Shown: piece after piece, positions 19,267 to 29,700 of the stretch | Layout: every line of letters begins with the position of its first letter | Position numbering within the stretch: position 1 is the first letter of the stretch | Assembly (NCBI GenBank): GCA_013306675.1 | Contig: JABLUY010000124.1 | Span: 1-64,000 of the forward strand | Reading direction: 5' to 3' | Source: Thraustochytrium sp. TN22 | Taxonomy: Eukaryota > Sar > Bigyra > Thraustochytrida > Thraustochytriidae | DNA length: 64,000 nt | Translations under genes and position numbers: made by a program | Notes under the pieces: generated by a model | Databases searched by the model: none | Seen by the model: the letters and a program-made list of their open reading frames with translations, nothing else | Told to the model about the DNA's origin: nothing

Positions 19267-19843
19267 AACCTTGCCCCGGAACCCCGGAAGGGCCCACACT
19301 TTTACGCTGTCGGTCGGTGTGCATGTGCAAGGCGTCGCGCCAACTTGAAGGGCAGGGGCAGCGTAAACGCGACTCGGCCCGGGCCACTGGCAGGCCAGCC
19401 CGGCGACCACGTAGCGTTCACGTAAGGGCAGCCACCGCGTGCCGCTCTGCCGCACGCCAAGCAATCGCTCGTTTCGAGTGTGGCTTGGCCGCCGGAGGCG
19501 ATACCATGCCTTTGTGCACAGATCTGCTTGATGGAGCCAAAAAGTAACGAGCTTGACTGGGAGAAACCACGGAGGCTTTGGGCGGACCCCGGCCGCTGGG
19601 ACGGCGGGCGTAAAGCTACACGAAGAAATGTGGTCTGGCGAGAGGGTGGCGGCGGCCACAGGGTGGCTCTTGGCGAGCATCGTGTGATTGCGTGCGTACT
19701 CGTCGACTCAAGGCTCTGAGCGGCGGACGAATGTGCTGGCGCTGACTGCGAGCGTGCTGTCAGCAAGCAAGCAAGTAAGCAAGCATGCAAGTGCTCTCTT
19801 AGACCTCCTCACGGCAGGGAGGAATGAATGAGAGAAGCTTGCA

Positions 19844-19898
<55 letters not shown>

Positions 19899-19929
19899 AG
19901 ACACGGAATGGGCAAAAGGGCACGTCACG
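19267..19929. repeat. Flank of the transposon with AGCC tetranucleotide array
   Basis: It holds the outer CTTTTACGCTG motif copies, an AAGCAAGC run near 19763-19785, and a 12-unit AGCC tetranucleotide array at about 19848-19896. The array lies just upstream of the ATG at 19930. I recognise no gene. Confidence 0.55.
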
Positions 19930-20584
19930 ATGACGGGCGCCAAGACGAGCATGATCGTTTGTTGTGCCATGATGTGCCTCGCCTTGCTTGGCGGCGCCCT
20001 GCTGTTTGATGAGATCGTGGCTTCGCGGCTACTGGGCTTGGCTGTCCGCGGCGAAGGGCCGTGCGAGAACGGCATCCGCGGGGGGCGCGGCGCAGTCCGT
20101 CTGAATCAAAGAAGACGTCGTCCAAAAAGTGCCACGGCCGTGCGTAGAAGCCTCTCTGGACCTCTTGGCGTGCAAGTGGCGCCTCGCCAAGCAGTTCTAC
20201 ACCAACCTACACTGGAAGAAGACGTATTCGCAGCTGCCCTTCGTTGCGACTGTCATTGGCGAGGATGGCGGCACGTTGCTGATGGAGCGGCTGCGGCACA
20301 ACGCGACGGTGCAGCCGCAGCATCTTGCCAACCGATATCGGCTGGAGCAGCTGGACGTCTGGCTTGAGGCAAACCAGCACGTTATGTTGGACGTGCACGC
20401 TGAGTCAAACGTGCTCCTGGACAGCCGCGGGGCGCTCGTCTTCGTCGACTTCACGCTGGCCCCGGCGTGGATCCGTCTCGTGGTGGATCGTCTCGATGAT
20501 TCTATGCAAAGACAACTCGTACCACTCCGCAACTTGTACGGATCGTCGAAGCTCCTGGCGTGGACTGACTGGGAGCAAGGATGA
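19930..20584 (+). pseudogene. Signal-anchored kinase-like gene, split between two frames
   Basis: From the ATG at 19930 one frame gives MTGAKTSMIVCCAMMCLALL, a signal anchor or signal peptide, and stays meaningful to about 20090. A second frame, open from about 20105 to 20584, gives DVVQKVPRPCVEASLDLLAC and then VMLDVHAESNVLLDSRGALV followed by FVDFTLAPAW. That pair resembles the catalytic-loop Asn and metal-binding DF of protein-kinase-like folds, as in secretory-pathway kinases of the FAM69/DIPK kind. Joining the two needs either a short intron or a frameshift; no GT-AG pair I tried keeps the frame, so it may be broken. A Gly-rich loop is not visible. It could also be two unrelated pieces. 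No closer family is recognised. Confidence 0.4.
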
Positions 20585-20924
20585 AGACGACACGGGCGCG
20601 GCTCGCGGGCGTACAGAGGCGCGCGCGCGGAAGGGAGAGAAGGAGCCACGCGCGCGTCCAGGGCATGTAGAGAGCATATTGAGTTTCCAAGAGTGCTATG
20701 AGGGAATTATGGTACCAAGTGCACCGTTCGTGCGCCGATTAGTGCCTGCCCCGTTGCTGCTCCATTTTGGTATCCGACCAGTCGCCGCCAATGTGGCTCG
20801 TGTTCTCTCGCGCCACCAGCACCAGCACCAGCACCAGCACCAGCACCGCCTCCTGTTCGCTGGCGCTTGGTGGCGCGGGAGGGGGAAGAGGAGCTCGAGC
20901 ACGAGCTCGAAACGGTCGAGGTGC
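20585..20924. repeat. Intergenic region with CACCAG hexamer array
   Basis: It contains five tandem CACCAG units at about 20814-20847 and no gene. It lies between the kinase-like gene and the decayed helicase tail. Confidence 0.6.
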
Positions 20925-21418
20925 TTAGTTTTTCGAAGCAAAGGTCGCCGTAGTCGATGCTCCCGCCGACGATGGCAGCGGTGAGGCTGTTCTTGCAAGA
21001 GAGCTTGCGGATGGCCCTCTCGTCATCGAGCGTCTTGGTGAAGATGAGGTAAGTGTACTTGAGGTGGCTCGCTGCGGCTGATGCGAGAGGTCCGACGGGC
21101 TCCAAGTGACCTCGGCGAATCCCCTGCACGCCACGGGCGTCACGTTGAGCCCCGTGGCGCAGCAGCCGATGGCGAGGAGCGCCATGGCGCAGCGGTCGTC
21201 CTCAAGGAAGCGGCGGATGAGCGCGCGGCGGTCTTGCCCGAGATGGTGAAGTGGTCGAAGAACCCGTCCTCGGCGATCATCTCGAAAACGCCGGCCTTGA
21301 TGGCGGTCAGCATGGTCTTGCAGAAGATGATGGTCTTGGGTGGCGGCGCGCCGAGGTCGTCGCGGAGGAATTCGACTACGGGCGCGGCCTTGACCGCGCA
21401 GGTCTCGCGGAACATCTA
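20925..21418 (-). pseudogene. Fragment of a SNF2-family (SMARCAL1-like) helicase, C-terminal half, frameshifted
   Basis: Three frames read in order give successive pieces of a SNF2 helicase C-terminal lobe. The first (21140-21415) gives KTIIFCKTMLTAIKAGVFEM and FTISGKTAAR. The second, from about 21220 down to 21080, gives RRALIRRFLEDDRCAMALLA and GLNVTPVACRGFAEVTWSPS, matching the FxxDxxCxVALLSIxAAGxGLxLT and VVFAELxWNP motifs. The third gives KYTYLIFTKTLDDERAIRKL. The frame changes inside ISGKTAAR/RRALI, where both frames cover the same bases, so an intron cannot explain it, and the QAEDRAHRIGQ box is missing. No ATPase lobe (DEAH) is present upstream. It is best read as a decayed, truncated host gene copy. 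An AG before ATGTTCCGC at 21415 could be a former splice acceptor. Confidence 0.6.
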
Positions 21419-21961
21419 GCGTATAGGTTCAGATTGAGGAGTGCCGCAACATCGCCGTGTTGCCGATGACTTGCGCACTGGCAGGCGCCCACTGCCAGGA
21501 GCGCGTGCGAAAATCCCCCGTTCATTTCTCCCCGGCCGCCGGACGCTCCTTGGCCTGGTCGGGGGTCGCAAGCTGAGCCGCGATACATCGATCTAGCTGC
21601 AAGTAGCACTGACGCCAACTGCGGACAGAGGCTGCAAGGCAAGGCGAGACGCTGTCACAGCACGGCCACGCCGTGATGGGCTTCAACCACATCTCATCGC
21701 TAGAAGACCTGGAAAGCCTTGCTCAAGAATGTTCTGCTTTTCTTTGCAGGCAGTGCTCCGAGTCAGCTCGGCTCAAGCAGAGGCCTTTTCATAAGTTATG
21801 ATGAGGAGGAGCGGGAAATGTACAGAAGGAGGATGAGAAGCAGGAGGAAGAGGAGAAGGCCGTGACGGTCAGGCGGTGTGACCAGGACGGCAAGATGGGA
21901 GGTTTGAAGAAGCGCGTCTTCCTTGTGGTGGCGCCAGGCTTTCCCTCATTGTCATGTCATC
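21419..21961. other. Intergenic region
   Basis: It holds the 3' side of the aquaglyceroporin gene. A block at 21711-21742 resembles 9430-9460 (CTTGCTC, AGAATGTTCTG, T-rich). I see no gene. Confidence 0.5.
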
Positions 21962-23011
21962 TTAGAGAGCGCGCATGAGGACGAAGTCGTAAAGGGCACC
22001 GCCGATGGGACCGCCGATGAGCGGGCCGCAAATGTAGCCCCACATGGACCCACCTGGGCCCGGCACGGCGATCTTGCCCCAACCCATGGCCGCCGCAACC
22101 ATGCGCGGGCCGAGATCGCGCGCCGGGTTGATGCTCGTGCCGTCCAGGCAGGCGAAGCAGGCCACGATGATGGTCACGCAGGCGCCAACGCCAAAGGCTA
22201 TCGTGCCGCCGCTCACCTTGAGGTGGTTGCGCCCGTCGATCAGCGCGAAGACAACGAACATCATAAAGGCAACACACATGGCCTCGATACCGAAGGCCCC
22301 ACCGTTCGTGATGGTGGCGTCCGTCCAGCCGTTGTCATCCTCAATGAAGGGGCCCAGCGGGCTGAAGCCGCAAAAAATGCTGGCCGTTACCTCGCTGCCC
22401 GCCTCGCCACGCACGATCCCGTGGTAGCTCTCGTAGGTTGCGATCACGTTGCCCCAAACGATGTAGGTAATGAAGCCGGCCACAACGCTGCCGAGCAGCT
22501 GAGCGGCACAGTAAGGCAGGATCTTGTAAGCAGGGAATTCGTCCGGGCGCAGCAGCGCAAAGGTGATGGTGGCCGCAGGATTCAGGTGGCCACCCGACAC
22601 AGAGATGGTGCTGTGCATGGCCAGCGCGACGCCGAAGCCCCACATCACCGAGGCGGCGAGCAGGCCCGAGTGGGCGCCGCCTACGATGGTGGCGGCGTTA
22701 ATGCACAGGCCAATGGTCACGAACAGGCAAGTGCCAAAGGCTTCAGCAATGCATTGCCGCAGCAGCGTCGGATCGCGCATCTCCTCCACGGAGTCGGTCG
22801 GCTTCCCGCGCATTTGCAGGACATAGTCCACGTAGCGCTGGTGCCAGCTCAAGTTGGGCTCACCGTTCTCATCGACGCGAGTCTCGCACAAAGACACGTC
22901 CGGGTTGGGCATGGTTTCAGGGCGGTCTGTGTGCAGGTTGTGGTGCGGGTGGCCATCCTTGCGGGCGCTCGTCACCTGAGCGGCGGCACTCTCCGTGTCG
23001 TACACGAGCAT
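21962..23011 (-). CDS. Aquaglyceroporin (MIP family channel)
   Basis: A 349-residue channel that passes glycerol and small neutral solutes, probably water too, across a membrane. Six hydrophobic segments and two half-helix loops are visible. The pore motifs are GGHLNPAATITF in the first half and GTSINPARDLGPRM in the second. The Asp directly after the second NPAR is the usual mark of glycerol facilitators rather than strict water channels. A hydrophilic N-tail of about 100 residues (starting MLVYDTESAAAQ) is longer than in bacterial GlpF and could be regulatory. The start is the ATG at 23011; a TTG 30 nt upstream is in frame but not needed. Confidence 0.93.
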   Translation of the reverse strand: MLVYDTESAAAQVTSARKDGHPHHNLHTDRPETMPNPDVSLCETRVDENGEPNLSWHQRYVDYVLQMRGKPTDSVEEMRDPTLLRQCIAEAFGTCLFVTIGLCINAATIVGGAHSGLLAASVMWGFGVALAMHSTISVSGGHLNPAATITFALLRPDEFPAYKILPYCAAQLLGSVVAGFITYIVWGNVIATYESYHGIVRGEAGSEVTASIFCGFSPLGPFIEDDNGWTDATITNGGAFGIEAMCVAFMMFVVFALIDGRNHLKVSGGTIAFGVGACVTIIVACFACLDGTSINPARDLGPRMVAAAMGWGKIAVPGPGGSMWGYICGPLIGGPIGGALYDFVLMRAL

Positions 23012-24668
23012 CTTCGAATGGGGGGGTGTCGGTGCAAACAAAGGAGCGCGCCTGCTTCTGGGCGCCGTCGTTGGAGCTCTGCCGGATGCGGTTGCCAGCG
23101 CTGTCTTGCTCTCGTATCCTGTCGGATACGCTTTTCGCGCCCCTCCGCGACGGGATCTCCGCGAAAAGCGAGCTCAGGCGCCGCCAGAGTTCTCCTTGTG
23201 CCAAGAGGGAAGGGGGGGCAGAAGGACGAACGCGCGTCGCCTTGCGCTGCTGAGTCTCACACGCACACCTCCAGACTCTGTCGCTCTTCGCTCGAGGCGA
23301 AGCCCGCCTACACTGCCCCTGCACCCACTGAAACCACGAGCGCTAAGCCTCTGAATGCGAGGCTCGCCGCACGCTTGGACGCACGGGCAAACATCGGCGA
23401 GCGAGCGAGCAAGCATGCGGGCAAGCGCTGCAGACGCGCTGCGGCTGCGCCGCAACCTTGGCAACTGGCCGCCGACGCGAAAACATCCCTTTTTTCCCGT
23501 CCGAGCATCGGGTCACTCATCTGATCCATCAATCTCACCTCTGGAACTGAAGGAAGAGAGAGCTGTGGGCGACCCGCCTGCTTGTGTCGGGGAAGCAAGC
23601 TCCTGTCAAGCAAGATGCGCCTATCCCAGACCGCGTGCGATCTCGCGCGCCAGCCACGCTCTGTCTGCGACACGCTGGCAAAGGGGGGATCGGAGCCCTT
23701 CTCGTAAATCTCCTCGGCCGAGCGCGGGAAGCTGAAAGCCAGGCTGCTGCGCACGAGGGAGGGCGGAAATGACGACGTACGCCGCCCTCCCCAAGAGAAA
23801 GTCTTGCCTTTGGCGTGTAATTTGCGCGTCGCGCCCAGTCGCCTCGACGTTGAGACGATGACGCGCACATGCCAAGACACAATGCGCGCCTCACCAGCGG
23901 TGTTTGCCAGGGGGTAGATAGTCAAGGTCAAGGAAGTGGGTCAGAATGATCATTCGATGTCAGGTGGTGTGGGCGTCAGTGGCGATCCACCTGCTGCTTT
24001 TACTTTTCCGGCGGGAGAGCGTGGCCCGAGCGCGCGGCCCGAGCGCACGAGCAACCCGAGCACCGAGTGCGAGCGCGCGAGGCTCGCCGCGAGCAGCGAG
24101 GCAGCCCCTGCTTCTGGAAAATCAATCCGATGTGTGTTCAGTGGACGGGCGCGGGCGGCATCGCAATTTGGATCGCGCGGGCCGAATAATCGCAGCGGTC
24201 GCAGCTCGGCGAATCCGACCGGACTCTGGTGTGCGCTAACAGGCAGCCTAAGGTATCCTAAGCGAAAAGAGACGAGAAATCTGGCAGACCAGTCTGGCGA
24301 GCAATTCGAGACGGTCTGGCGATGGGACGCGGCGGACACATTGCTTGAGTCCTCCGAATTGTTCTGGGCCGCTAAAGGCCCGTGCGCCTGAGAGGATGCA
24401 ATGCGCGCTGCAGCAATGAATCGGAATGGGGAGAAGCATCGCGCTGCTCTGCAATGAGATGGCGTCTTGAAAGCGCGGCGTCTCGCCAGGGCGATGATAC
24501 CTCGCCGAGTAGCGTCGCCAAGTAGCGTCGCCAGGGCATTCTTAGCAGCTGCCTGCATCGCAGCAGCAGCGCAGCGAGCGCCGAGCGCGCCAGAAGTACT
24601 TTAGTTTGTAGCGCAACACGTCCTTTGCGCTCTTCCTCGGCGCCAGATGAACGGTCTCCGATCGCTTC
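23012..24668. other. Intergenic region, 1.66 kb
   Basis: It is the upstream region of the aquaglyceroporin gene and the downstream region of the FYVE gene. It includes one copy of a ~66-bp dispersed repeat (about 23398-23463) that recurs inverted at 35258-35324. Open frames on both strands are GC-driven and lack recognisable domains. Confidence 0.5.
23398..23463 (-). repeat. Dispersed repeat, copy A
   Basis: On the minus strand it begins GCCAAGGTTGCGGCGCAGCC and includes GCAGCGCGTCTGCAGCGCTT. About 85% of positions match copy B at 35258-35324, which is on the plus strand. Confidence 0.65.
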
Positions 24669-25873
24669 TCATACGTCCTTTCCTCGGCTCCCGGCCACGT
24701 CAGTGGACGCATCGCCCTGCTCAGTTTCGCGGGCGACCTCGGCACCTGCAGCATCCGCATCTGCGACAGCGTCTGCGCTTGCGCTGGTATTCGCATCCGC
24801 GCTGGCATCCGCGTCTGCATCGGCGGCGGATTTGGACCTCATGACAGAGCGCAAGAGCGCGCGCGCCGGGCTGCCGGCCTTGTCGTGCACGCCGTCCGCC
24901 ATACAGCGCTGGATCTGAGGAAGCTGAAGAAAAGTCCTCATCGAGTCGAGCATGGTTGCTTGCGCGCGGCTGCGAAAGGCGCGGTCCGTGAGTGTCTCGG
25001 ACTGCGCGATCTTCTCGACAGCGGCAACGTAGGTGCGCAGCACGAGCACGACTTTGTCCGCCGTTGGACCGCGCAAGCAGGCGTTCTCGGCCTGCCGAAC
25101 GCCATCAATAGCGCTCGAGAGCGGCTTGGCTTCGACGCTGCTAAAGGCGAGGCCCTGCCGCGCCGGCGACTTGGCCTGCGCCGAGTCCGGGGGTGGCAGG
25201 CAGTCGAGACACTGCCGCACTGGCGCGTGGTATCCAAAGTGCGGGATGGGCGCCACGTTGTCGGCTGGCGCGCAGTTGGCGCACAAGACCTTGCCACACT
25301 TGCGGCAGTGGTGGCGCCGGCGGAAAAACGACGAGAACCCTAGCCCGCATCGCTGGCAGTCCTTGTAGACGTCGTCCACCTGCCAGCGCGGCGGCGCGCG
25401 CGGCAGCTGCTCGGTCTGGCGCTCCATCAGTTGCTGCAGCTCCAGCGTGGCCAGCTTCATGCGCAGGTCCTCCACCTCCTCGAGGCACGCCAGCCGTGCC
25501 TCGAGCAGGTCCTTTTCGCGCTCGCGCGACTCCGCCTGCTCCTGCGCCTGCATGAGGGCCACCTCGAGCTTGGTAGCCACGCTCCCGCTCAGGCTGCTCT
25601 CCGTGGCCGAGTCGGCGCCCTGGTCCTCCTCGTCCAGCAGGCCCGACGAGAGGTCGCCCTGGGCGCCTGAGCCGCCCCGCGGCCTCGGGTTCTCCGGACT
25701 CCGGCTCAGGCGCTGCGCCGTCTTGCTGGCCTGCTTGATCGACCGTTTCACCTCCGTCAGCTCGTTCGAGAACGTCTGCGCGTACCACGACGTCAGCGCT
25801 TCGTCCGCGTCGGACCCCAGCCGGATGACCCTCGGCAACGGCGACGGCGTATCCGGCAGCGGCGACGACGCCC

Positions 25874-25916
<43 letters not shown>

Positions 25917-26315
25917 TACCGGCCCAGCCTCTGCCTGGGCCTCCGCGCCGCCGGCCGCCTCGCGCTCCCGCTGCTCGCTGCGCGCGCGGGCCGCCTCCAC
26001 GCGCAGCGGCGTGGGCCGCCGCGGCGTCCTGCTCGCCAGCATCCTGCGCGCGGGCCCGCCCTCGCTGCCGCCCTCGCCGCTCGCTGCCGCTTGCTGCCCC
26101 GCGCTGCCGGCCGCCGCCGCCTCCGCCGCCGCCTCCGCCATGCCCGCTTGCTGCCCCGCGCGCCGCGCCGCCGCGCCGCCGCTCTCCGTCAAGTTCAAGT
26201 TCTGCGCCGCGACGTCGAGCCCGCCGGCCGAGTCCAGTCGCCACTTATGCTGTCCGTCCGAGGACTTGGACTCGGGCTCGGAGGGCGCCGCGCTGGCGCG
26301 TCCCATCGGACCCAT
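24669..26315 (-). CDS. FYVE zinc-finger protein with coiled coil
   Basis: A 548-residue protein likely recruited to endosomes through PI3P. The N-terminal third is Ala/Gly/Ser-rich, with a run of about 13 Ser encoded by a GAC/GTC triplet array at about 25879-25917. A helical stretch (SWYAQTFSNELTEVKRSIKQ) and a coiled coil (about residues 245-315, with EREKDLLEARLACLEEVEDL) follow. The FYVE finger (about 325-390) shows the WxxD start (WQVDDVYKDCQRCGLGF), the basic RRRHHCRKCG phosphoinositide-binding loop, and CANC with the closing CLDC pair. An unassigned helical segment follows, then an Ala/Asp repeat tail (SADADADASADANTS). No kinase, GEF or lipid-phosphatase domain is visible, so the specific role is unknown. 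Confidence 0.88.
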
Positions 26316-26781
26316 CCCATCGCAGGCGCCTCCGAGTCAGCTCGTCGGGCTGCGGCAGTGCGGCGGTTATCCACCTTGATCCTTTCTCGTTTGCCCGCAC
26401 GGACTCGGACGCGCAGCTGGCCGGAGCTCGTGGCACTGCCTTGGCGGCGAGCCCGCAATCTGGGGGCTATCTGGGGCTCGTAGCTGCCGGGAGCCCGGAC
26501 CGGGCAAGCAGCAAGGCGAAGAAGAAGGATCGCGCCGTTTGCTTCGCGGTGGGCTTGTCGAGAGGCAACTGCGGCGACGCGGTGCGCTGCCCGGAACACT
26601 GAGGAGAGGTGCTGTCGTCGCCAATGCGTGGTCTCGCGCAGCTTCGAGTTGTAGTTGGAACCAAAAGCAGAGCATCTCATGTTGATCTTTTATGTATGCA
26701 TGGAGGGAAGGAAGCGCGTGATCGCTCAGGCTCGTTCAGAATTTTCCGCTCGCTCGGCCTGGCCTTGTCTGCCAATGAGGC
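26316..26781. other. Intergenic region upstream of the FYVE gene
   Basis: It probably contains the FYVE promoter and the 3' UTR of topoisomerase II. I see no gene. Confidence 0.5.
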
Positions 26782-29700
26782 TTACTCCTCATCGTCAAAG
26801 TCCTCGTCATCGTCGTCGTCCTCGAAGTCATAGTCTTCGTCCTCCTCGGACTCCTCCGCAAAGTTGACCTTGGCTTTGGTGGCGCGTGCAGCTCGAGCGC
26901 GGGGTGCGGGCTTCGTGTCGGCATCTTCCTTCTTGGTGGTGGTGGTGGTGGTGGTGGTGGCGAGCACCTCCTCGTCGTCCTCGTCTTCCGAAAGCTCGAG
27001 GTAAACGGAGCGCTTCTGAGGTTTCTTCTGGTCGGTCTTGTTGCGGGACTTCTTGGTGTCCGGCTTGGCCATGGTGGGGGTGGTGGCGAGGATGGCCTCG
27101 CCGTCCTCGTCATCCTCGTCGTCGGCGCCGTGTGCCGGGCGCGCCGGGGTGGTCTCCTTGCGACGCTTGCTGCCCGCCTTGGGTGGCGGCGCAGGAGATA
27201 CCATCATGCGGGCCTTGAGACGCTCCGAGAGGGAGAGGATCTCCTCATCGTCGTCCTCGTCCTTGACGCGCGTCACGATCTTGGGCGGCGCAGGCGGCTC
27301 GGTATCCTCGGGCGGCACGGGAGGCTTACGCGCGCGGGGCTTGGCCTTGGGCTTGGCCCTGGACTTGGCGGCGGGCTCGGCTTTGACCACCACGTCCTCA
27401 ACCTCGTCGAGGTCGTCGTCCTCGGAATCGTCGAGAACGACCTTCTTCTTGGGCTTCGTCTGGCGCGCAGCGCGGGGCTTGGGCGCGGGCTTGGCCTTGA
27501 GGTCGATTGCGAAATCGTCATCATCGTCGGATGCGATGAAGTCGTCCATGTCGTCCTCATCGTCGTCGCTGTCGAGCACAACCTTCTTCTTGGGCTTGGC
27601 GGGTGCGGCCTTCTTCTTGCGGGCCGGAGCGCGCTTGTTCCCGCCGCGGCGCTGCGCCTGCTCGAGGCGGGCCTCCTCGGCGTCCTTTTCATCCTCCTCG
27701 AGAATGGCGGCCTCGAGCGCATCGAGGTCCTCCTCCCAGAGGTGGTAGGGCCGCTTGGCCCGGAGCACATCGAGCTCCTCGCGCTTGCCATCGCGCTGGT
27801 CGTAGAGCTGCTGCACACGCTCGAGCGTGAGCGTCCAGAGCGGCATGGAAAGCAGGTAGTCGTAACCCTTGGCCATGAGATCCGCGCCGCCACTGGCGGT
27901 GTCCTCGTCGCCCTCGTTGGCGGCGGCGGCCGCGTCGTCCTCGTTGGCATCCTCGTCTGCGACGGACTTGCGCTTGGCGGCCGGCTGGAACTGCTCGAAG
28001 CCGCGCTCGTGGAGCTCGGCGACAAGGTCCTTCTTCTTGCGCTTGGCGATGATGAGCTCGCCGTCGATGACCATCTTGACGAAGCGCGCCTTGTTGTCGA
28101 GCTTGCGCCAGTCAAGATCGAGCGTCTTCTCGATGTGCGCCTTGCGCTTGGCGTACATGTCGAGGCGGTATGGGTAGAACTCGTCGAGAATTTCCTCTGG
28201 CGCCTCGTACTTGCGGATGGTACCGTCGACGCCGTAGGCGTGCATGTTGGTGGTGTTGACGTGGGACTCGAGGCGGAAGCGCTTGACGAGTGCGGCGTCG
28301 GAGCGCATCTCGTAGAAGGCATCGGAGGAGAGAAGGAGCGTGAAGTGCACGGTAGCGTCGGTGTGGTTCTCGCGGATCTCCTTGATGAAGCCGTCCGGGA
28401 AGGCCTTGTCGTCCATGAGGAACTGCTTGTAGGCCTGGGTCCAGGTGCCGACTGGGAGCTCGGTGATGATGATGGACTCGTTGTCCTCGTCGCGCTCGAA
28501 GGTACCGCAGACCTTATAGCGGCCGGTGAAGCCCTTCTTGGCGTGGATCTCGGGCGAGATCTCGCCGGTGAAGCCGCGGTACCAGGGCTGCAGCTTGCCT
28601 TCCGGCTCGAGGCAGCTCATCTTCTTGCGCAGGTAGGCGATGAGGTCGCGCGGGTTGAAGCACGGGATGTCGGTGGACCAGCCCGTGCCGATGCCCTGCG
28701 CGCCGTTGACGAGAACGACGGGCAGCACGGGCGCGTAGTAGGTGGGCTCGATGTTCTGACCGTCCTCCTCCAGGTACTCGAGGAGCGCGTCGTCGTGCTC
28801 GTGGTAAAGGCGGCGCGCGAGCGGCGCGAGGCGCGTGAAGATGTAACGCGGCGAGGCGGCGTCCTTGCCGCCGAGAATGCGCGAACCGAACTGGCCGCTC
28901 GGGAAGAGCAGGTTGGCGTTGTTGGAGCCAACAAAGGTCTGCGCCATGGACACAATCGTGGAGGCGAGCGAGACCTCGCCGTGGTGGTAGGCGGAGTGCT
29001 CCGAGACGTAGCCGACGAGCTGGGCCACCTTGATGTCGGTGCGCAGCTTTCGCTTGAAGCAGGCGAAAAGCACCTTGCGTTGCGAGGGCTTGAGACCGTC
29101 GACCATGCTGGGGATGCTGCGCACGTTGTCAGCCATGGAGAAGAGGATGAGCTCCTCGTTGACAAAGCGCTTGTAGGTGATGGACGCGGAGGAGAAGTCC
29201 ATGTAGGTGCCCGGCACGAAGTGGCCGAGCCAGGTCTTGCGGTCCGCGACGCGGCGCTTGGAGAAGGCCATGTCGAGCGCGTCGCCGCCCTCCTCGCCCT
29301 CCCACTCCATGTCGATGCGGTGGTGGTTAATCTCTGCAAAGTACTCCTTGGCCTCCTTGGCCGTGGAGGTACCGAGACCTTTGTAGTACTTGATGCGCCA
29401 ACGCTTGCGCTGCGCGGGCGCCAGCGCCTCGAGCCAGGCCTCGTACTCGGGCATGGTGTAGAAAGGCCGCGCGTCGCCGCGCCCGGTGGCCGGCGTGGCC
29501 TTGACAATGGGCGTGATGAAGACCTGGAGAAAGCCCGGGATCTGCAGCAGCGAGGGCCAAAAGTGGTGGATGAAGTTCATGAGCAGGCCCTTGATGTGCG
29601 AACCATCGTGATCCTGATCCGTCATGATCATGAGGTGGCCGTAGCGCAGGCCCTTGGCGTCCGTGTACGTCTTGCCGGGCTGCAGGCCCATGATCTTCAT

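Noticed and set aside
19848-19896. AGCC array as a telomere-like or CRISPR-like repeat
   Set aside because: It is a plain tetranucleotide run without spacers; it is not a telomere repeat and this is a eukaryote.
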